The notes under the pieces are model-generated. The model did no database searches. It saw only the letters and a program-made list of their open reading frames with translations, and was not told where the DNA came from. The translations under genes were made by a program, and so were the position numbers. Positions 61,103-64,000 of a DNA stretch of 64,000 nucleotides are shown piece by piece; within the stretch, counting starts at the first letter, position 1, and the number at the start of each line of letters is the position of its first letter. This DNA is from Desulfobacteraceae bacterium (lineage in GTDB: Bacteria; Desulfobacterota; Desulfobacteria; Desulfobacterales; Desulfobacteraceae), in NCBI GenBank assembly GCA_024226935.1, contig JAAELK010000242.1, positions 1-64,000 of the forward strand, given 5' to 3'.

Positions 61103-61813
61103 TTACTTTTTGATTCCCACGAACAAGGTTACAATACCGAAGGTCATCTGCTTGAATTTGATCTGTTTAAATCCAGACTCTTTCATTATTTTTGTAAAGC
61201 AAATAGGGTCAGGAAAATTTAATACAGATTCCGGCAGATAACTATAGGCTTGGGTGTGTTTTGAAAAAAAAGAGCCGATCATGGGAAGAATCTTTCTAAA
61301 ATATCCAAGGTAGAGTTTTCGGAACAACCCTTTTTCCGGGGTTGTTAATTCCAATACTACCAGTCGGCCATCTTTTTTCAGAACCTTGTAAAATTCATGG
61401 ATGGCCCGGTGTCGATCCATGATATTCCGGATGCCAAAGGCAATAAAGACTGCATCGAATTTGTTTTTTTTAAAGGGAAGATGCAGGGCGTCTGCGTTTA
61501 AAAGGTCAATAGTTGAATTTTTTTTTAGTAACAGCTTTCGATGGCCACGGGTGAGCATGCCAAGGGAAAAATCAATGCCAAAAATTTTTACCCGGCCTCG
61601 TAATTGGGCGTTAATCTCAAGGGCAACATCACCGGTGCCGCAGGCTACATCCATGACCTGGCTGTCTATTGTGAGTTTTGCCGCCCGGACCATTTGAGTG
61701 CGCCAAAAGGTGTCTTGTCGAAAACTGAGCAGTCGGTTTAAAAAATCATATTTAGGTGATATCTTGTCAAACATCTCTTTGACAAAATCAAGTTCGTTAT
61801 TCATCGTTGACAA
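61103..61813 (-). CDS. ubiE: Demethylmenaquinone methyltransferase UbiE/MenG
   Basis: A 236-residue SAM-dependent C-methyltransferase for the last step of menaquinone synthesis. FDKISPKYDFLNRLLSF at the start, motif I VMDVACGTGDVALEI, AFGIRNIMDR and the closing MTFGIVTLFVGIKK are diagnostic. Together with mqnB it indicates menaquinone as the respiratory quinone. AGGTTG precedes the ATG. Divergent from dnaJ. Confidence 0.95.
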   Translation of the reverse strand: MSTMNNELDFVKEMFDKISPKYDFLNRLLSFRQDTFWRTQMVRAAKLTIDSQVMDVACGTGDVALEINAQLRGRVKIFGIDFSLGMLTRGHRKLLLKKNSTIDLLNADALHLPFKKNKFDAVFIAFGIRNIMDRHRAIHEFYKVLKKDGRLVVLELTTPEKGLFRKLYLGYFRKILPMIGSFFSKHTQAYSYLPESVLNFPDPICFTKIMKESGFKQIKFKQMTFGIVTLFVGIKK

Positions 61814-61928
61814 CCTGAATTTCTGAGTTAGTTTAATGTATTTGCCATGGTAGATGGGAAAAATACCATAATAGAACTAATATTACAAATACAAATGAGC
61901 CATAATGCTTGGGACGATTGGGTAGGAT

Positions 61929-63032
61929 ATGACTGAAAAACGTGATTATTATGAAATTCTCGGGGTTGCCAGAGATGCGGGGAAGCCGGAGCTGAAAAAA
62001 GCTTACCGGAAGCAGGCTATTAAATATCATCCGGATAAAAATCCGGATAACAGGGAGGCTGAAGATAAATTTAAGGAAGCTTCCGAAGCCTATGAAGTTC
62101 TGACCAGTGATAGCAAACGACAGATTTATGATCAGTTCGGGCATCAGGGTCTGGAAGGCTCCGGTCATTCAGGGCCCAGTGGTTTTGAAGATATTTTTTC
62201 AAGTTTCGGTGATATCTTTGAGGACTTTTTTGGATTTGGCGGAGGCCAGGGTGGACGGGGGAACCGCGTCCAGAGGGGATCAGATCTTCGTTATAATATG
62301 TCCATTGATTTTATGGAAGCTGCCTTTGGTACTGAAAAAAACATCTCCATTCCCAAGATGGATAACTGTGGGGAGTGTAGCGGATCGGGATGTCAGCCTG
62401 GAACCCATCCTGAAACCTGTTCCCATTGCAATGGCACGGGTCAGTTCATCCAGAGTCAGGGTTTTTTCAAGGTAAAAACCTCTTGTCCTTATTGTCGAGG
62501 GCGTGGAACCATTATTTCCAATCCCTGTGCCAAATGTCGGGGTGCCGGGCAAATTGAGATTACCCGGAAGGTGCAGGTTAAAATTCCCGCCGGAGTTGAT
62601 GTGGGGTCCAAGTTGAGGCTCACGGGTGAGGGGGAAATCTCTCCTTCTCCTGAAGGTCCTCCGGGGGATTTGTATGTGGTGATCAATGTTAATCCTCATA
62701 AGTTCTTTCAGCGGGACAATACCGATATTATCTGTGCCATTGATATTTCTTTTGTCCAGGCAGCTTTAGGAGATGAGATTACCGTGCCCACCCTGGTGGG
62801 TGAGGAACAATTTAAGATTCCCAAGGGAACCCAGTACGGAGAAAGCTTCAGGTTGAGAGGAGAAGGAATTGCCTCCCTGCGGACTGGTCGGCGGGGGGAT
62901 CAGATTATAAAAGTTATAATTAAGACTCCTAAAAAATTGAATCAGAAACAAAAAGATATTTTAAAGGAGTTTGACAGGCTGGATTCAAATAAAATATCCA
63001 ATAAATTGAAAAATTTATTTAAAAATTTGTAA
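61929..63032 (+). CDS. dnaJ: Chaperone DnaJ
   Basis: A 367-residue type I Hsp40 that delivers clients to DnaK and stimulates its ATPase. The J-domain (1-70) has HPD in [10 protein letters not shown], followed by a Gly/Phe-rich region (about 75-115). Four CxxCxGxG zinc-finger repeats lie at about 140-210 ([32 protein letters not shown]). The C-terminal substrate domains are complete. SD TAGGAT. No dnaK or grpE is adjacent. queD follows by 22 bp. Confidence 0.96.
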   Translation: MTEKRDYYEILGVARDAGKPELKKAYRKQAIKYHPDKNPDNREAEDKFKEASEAYEVLTSDSKRQIYDQFGHQGLEGSGHSGPSGFEDIFSSFGDIFEDFFGFGGGQGGRGNRVQRGSDLRYNMSIDFMEAAFGTEKNISIPKMDNCGECSGSGCQPGTHPETCSHCNGTGQFIQSQGFFKVKTSCPYCRGRGTIISNPCAKCRGAGQIEITRKVQVKIPAGVDVGSKLRLTGEGEISPSPEGPPGDLYVVINVNPHKFFQRDNTDIICAIDISFVQAALGDEITVPTLVGEEQFKIPKGTQYGESFRLRGEGIASLRTGRRGDQIIKVIIKTPKKLNQKQKDILKEFDRLDSNKISNKLKNLFKNL

Positions 63033-63054
63033 TACCTTCAGTTAAGGCGGTAAT

Positions 63055-63435
63055 ATGTTTGAGTTAAAGGTGAAAACAAGATTTGCAGGAGCCCATCAAC
63101 TCGCCATGGTGGGGCATAAATGTGAAAATCTTCACGGACATAATTGGGCGGTGGAAGTTTGTGTTACTGGCAAAGAACTCAACTCAGCCGGTGTCTTGGC
63201 TGATTTTGGAGATATTAAACGGGCAGTACGCCAGGTGGTGGATAAGGAGCTGGATCATAAGTTTCTCAATGATCTTGCGGTCTTTGACGGGCAACAACCT
63301 ACTTCTGAGCGTATTGCCGTATACATTGCCAAAAGAGTCCAGGCTCTCCTTGGGGAGAGCCTGGACAAAAGTCTTACCGTGTCAAGGGTTATGGCCTGGG
63401 AATCCGAGGATGCCTGCGCCACTTATATCCCTTGA
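63055..63435 (+). CDS. queD: 6-carboxytetrahydropterin synthase QueD
   Basis: A 126-residue T-fold enzyme of queuosine synthesis that makes 6-carboxy-5,6,7,8-tetrahydropterin from dihydroneopterin triphosphate. Zinc ligands H14 (FAGAHQL), H27 and H29 (CENLHGHNW) and the catalytic C23 are intact, with LDHKFLND and the C-terminal WESEDACATY. Cys at 23 marks QueD rather than mammalian-type PTPS. AAGG precedes the ATG. Probably cotranscribed with dnaJ. Confidence 0.94.
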   Translation: MFELKVKTRFAGAHQLAMVGHKCENLHGHNWAVEVCVTGKELNSAGVLADFGDIKRAVRQVVDKELDHKFLNDLAVFDGQQPTSERIAVYIAKRVQALLGESLDKSLTVSRVMAWESEDACATYIP

Positions 63436-63448
63436 TCAGGGTGTTTTT

Positions 63449-64000
63449 TTATTGAAGTTCGATAATCCGTTTAGCCGGTATCAATCCTGTCGCTGCTGCT
63501 GATACAATGTTGCCGGCTACTCCGGGTCCATCCCCTGCCACATACATCCCTTTTATATTGGTCTCCAGATAATTGTTTGTTTCAATCTGGGTGGCAAAAA
63601 ATTTGATTTCCGGTGCATAGAGCAGGGTCTCGTCGTTGGAAACACCTGGGACCACGCAGTTTAAGGTTTCAAGGCCTTCAATGATGTTGGTGAGGATTCG
63701 CTCTGGAAGGGCCATGGCAATATCTCCGCATACCACGTTGGTCATGGTGGGTTCGATATAGCCCTTGTGGATCCGGTTCCAGGTGGATCTTCGTCCCCGC
63801 TTGAGATCGCCAAACCTTTGCAGGATTGGTTTTCCTCCGCCGATGATTGTGGCAAGTCGTCCGATGGATTCTCCATAGGCTTGGTTGTCTGTTACGGGTT
63901 CTGTGAGGATCACCTTTGAAAGAAATGCAAAATTGGTGTTTGTAGATTTTTTGCCGGAATAGGCATGGCCATTGACACAGACAAAATCTTTGTAGTTTTC
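63449..64000 (-). CDS. FAD-dependent dehydrogenase (COG2509-like), 3' part
   Basis: The C-terminal 183 residues of a protein whose start lies beyond the right edge. The frame is open to the last base (VCVNGHAYSGKKSTNTNFAF). The closing NIKGMYVAGDGPGVAGNIVSAAATGLIPAKRI is the FAD-binding C-terminal glycine-rich segment of NAD(FAD)-utilising dehydrogenases, and YGESIGRLATIIGGGKPILQRFGDLKRGRRS is typical of the COG2509 group. Function of the group is poorly defined. Convergent with queD. Confidence 0.8.
   Translation of the reverse strand, partial: ENYKDFVCVNGHAYSGKKSTNTNFAFLSKVILTEPVTDNQAYGESIGRLATIIGGGKPILQRFGDLKRGRRSTWNRIHKGYIEPTMTNVVCGDIAMALPERILTNIIEGLETLNCVVPGVSNDETLLYAPEIKFFATQIETNNYLETNIKGMYVAGDGPGVAGNIVSAAATGLIPAKRIIELQ

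Overview
The window looks like chromosome from an anaerobic deltaproteobacterium (Desulfobacterota), probably Desulfobacteraceae. This is inference from gene content, not from a marker gene. Supporting genes are indolepyruvate:ferredoxin oxidoreductase (iorAB), a futalosine-pathway menaquinone gene (mqnB) with ubiE/menG, many PAS hybrid histidine kinases, an lpxC-DUF4390-ntrY-ntrX-rsmD-coaD run and a self-contained fructose PTS. Base composition is moderate to AT-leaning throughout. I found no tRNA, rRNA, CRISPR array, phage genes or intact insertion sequence.

Layout. 1-5.5 kb: two hairpins at the left edge, a FapA/DUF342 protein with an internal 18-bp repeat tract, and a PAS hybrid kinase, on the minus strand. 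5.5-9.8 kb: minus-strand run of a hydantoinase-like ATPase, a histone-deacetylase-fold protein with a C-terminal zinc ribbon, EpmA (EF-P lysine ligase) and a small unknown protein. 10-16.7 kb: periplasmic GlpQ, then a minus-strand nucleoside-catabolism operon (two nucleoside phosphorylases, deoB, deoC, an MFS carrier). 17.1-23.9 kb: divergent cytosine deaminase, an IclR regulator, an acetoacetate-decarboxylase-fold protein, a ketopantoate-reductase-like protein, an M20 peptidase and a convergent LysR regulator. 23.9-30.2 kb: lpxC-DUF4390-ntrY-ntrX-rsmD-coaD, in which the NtrX-like regulator has a degenerate GAFTGA loop. 30.4-37.4 kb: comM, hslO, a Cys/His-rich small protein, iorAB, then aroQ and mqnB. 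aroQ is preceded by a threefold repeat of its own start region. 37.4-39.2 kb: a diadenylate cyclase fused to a YbbR/CdaR-like region, plus DUF2914. 39.5-47.0 kb: a solute-binding protein, a LacI regulator and the fructose PTS operon with paired operators. 47.1-54.0 kb: four-gene signalling operon (patatin-fold protein, periplasmic binding protein, two large hybrid kinases). 54.6-64 kb: housekeeping genes (PurF-like protein, TatD, TcdA, SH3 protein, NadB, small multidrug-export family protein, UbiE, DnaJ, QueD) and the end of an FAD protein cut by the right edge.

The points most worth a second look are: (i) three tandem 34-bp copies of the aroQ start region, making two 10-codon mini-ORFs chained to aroQ; (ii) the four-gene signalling operon, whose patatin-fold protein appears to have Cys/Glu where the family has the Ser/Asp dyad; (iii) the cyclase-YbbR fusion; (iv) the PurF homologue without the N-terminal catalytic cysteine but with four cysteines placed like the Fe-S ligands of Bacillus-type PurF; (v) the NtrX-like regulator with GAFDKA in place of GAFTGA; (vi) the HDAC/EpmA/hydantoinase gene run.
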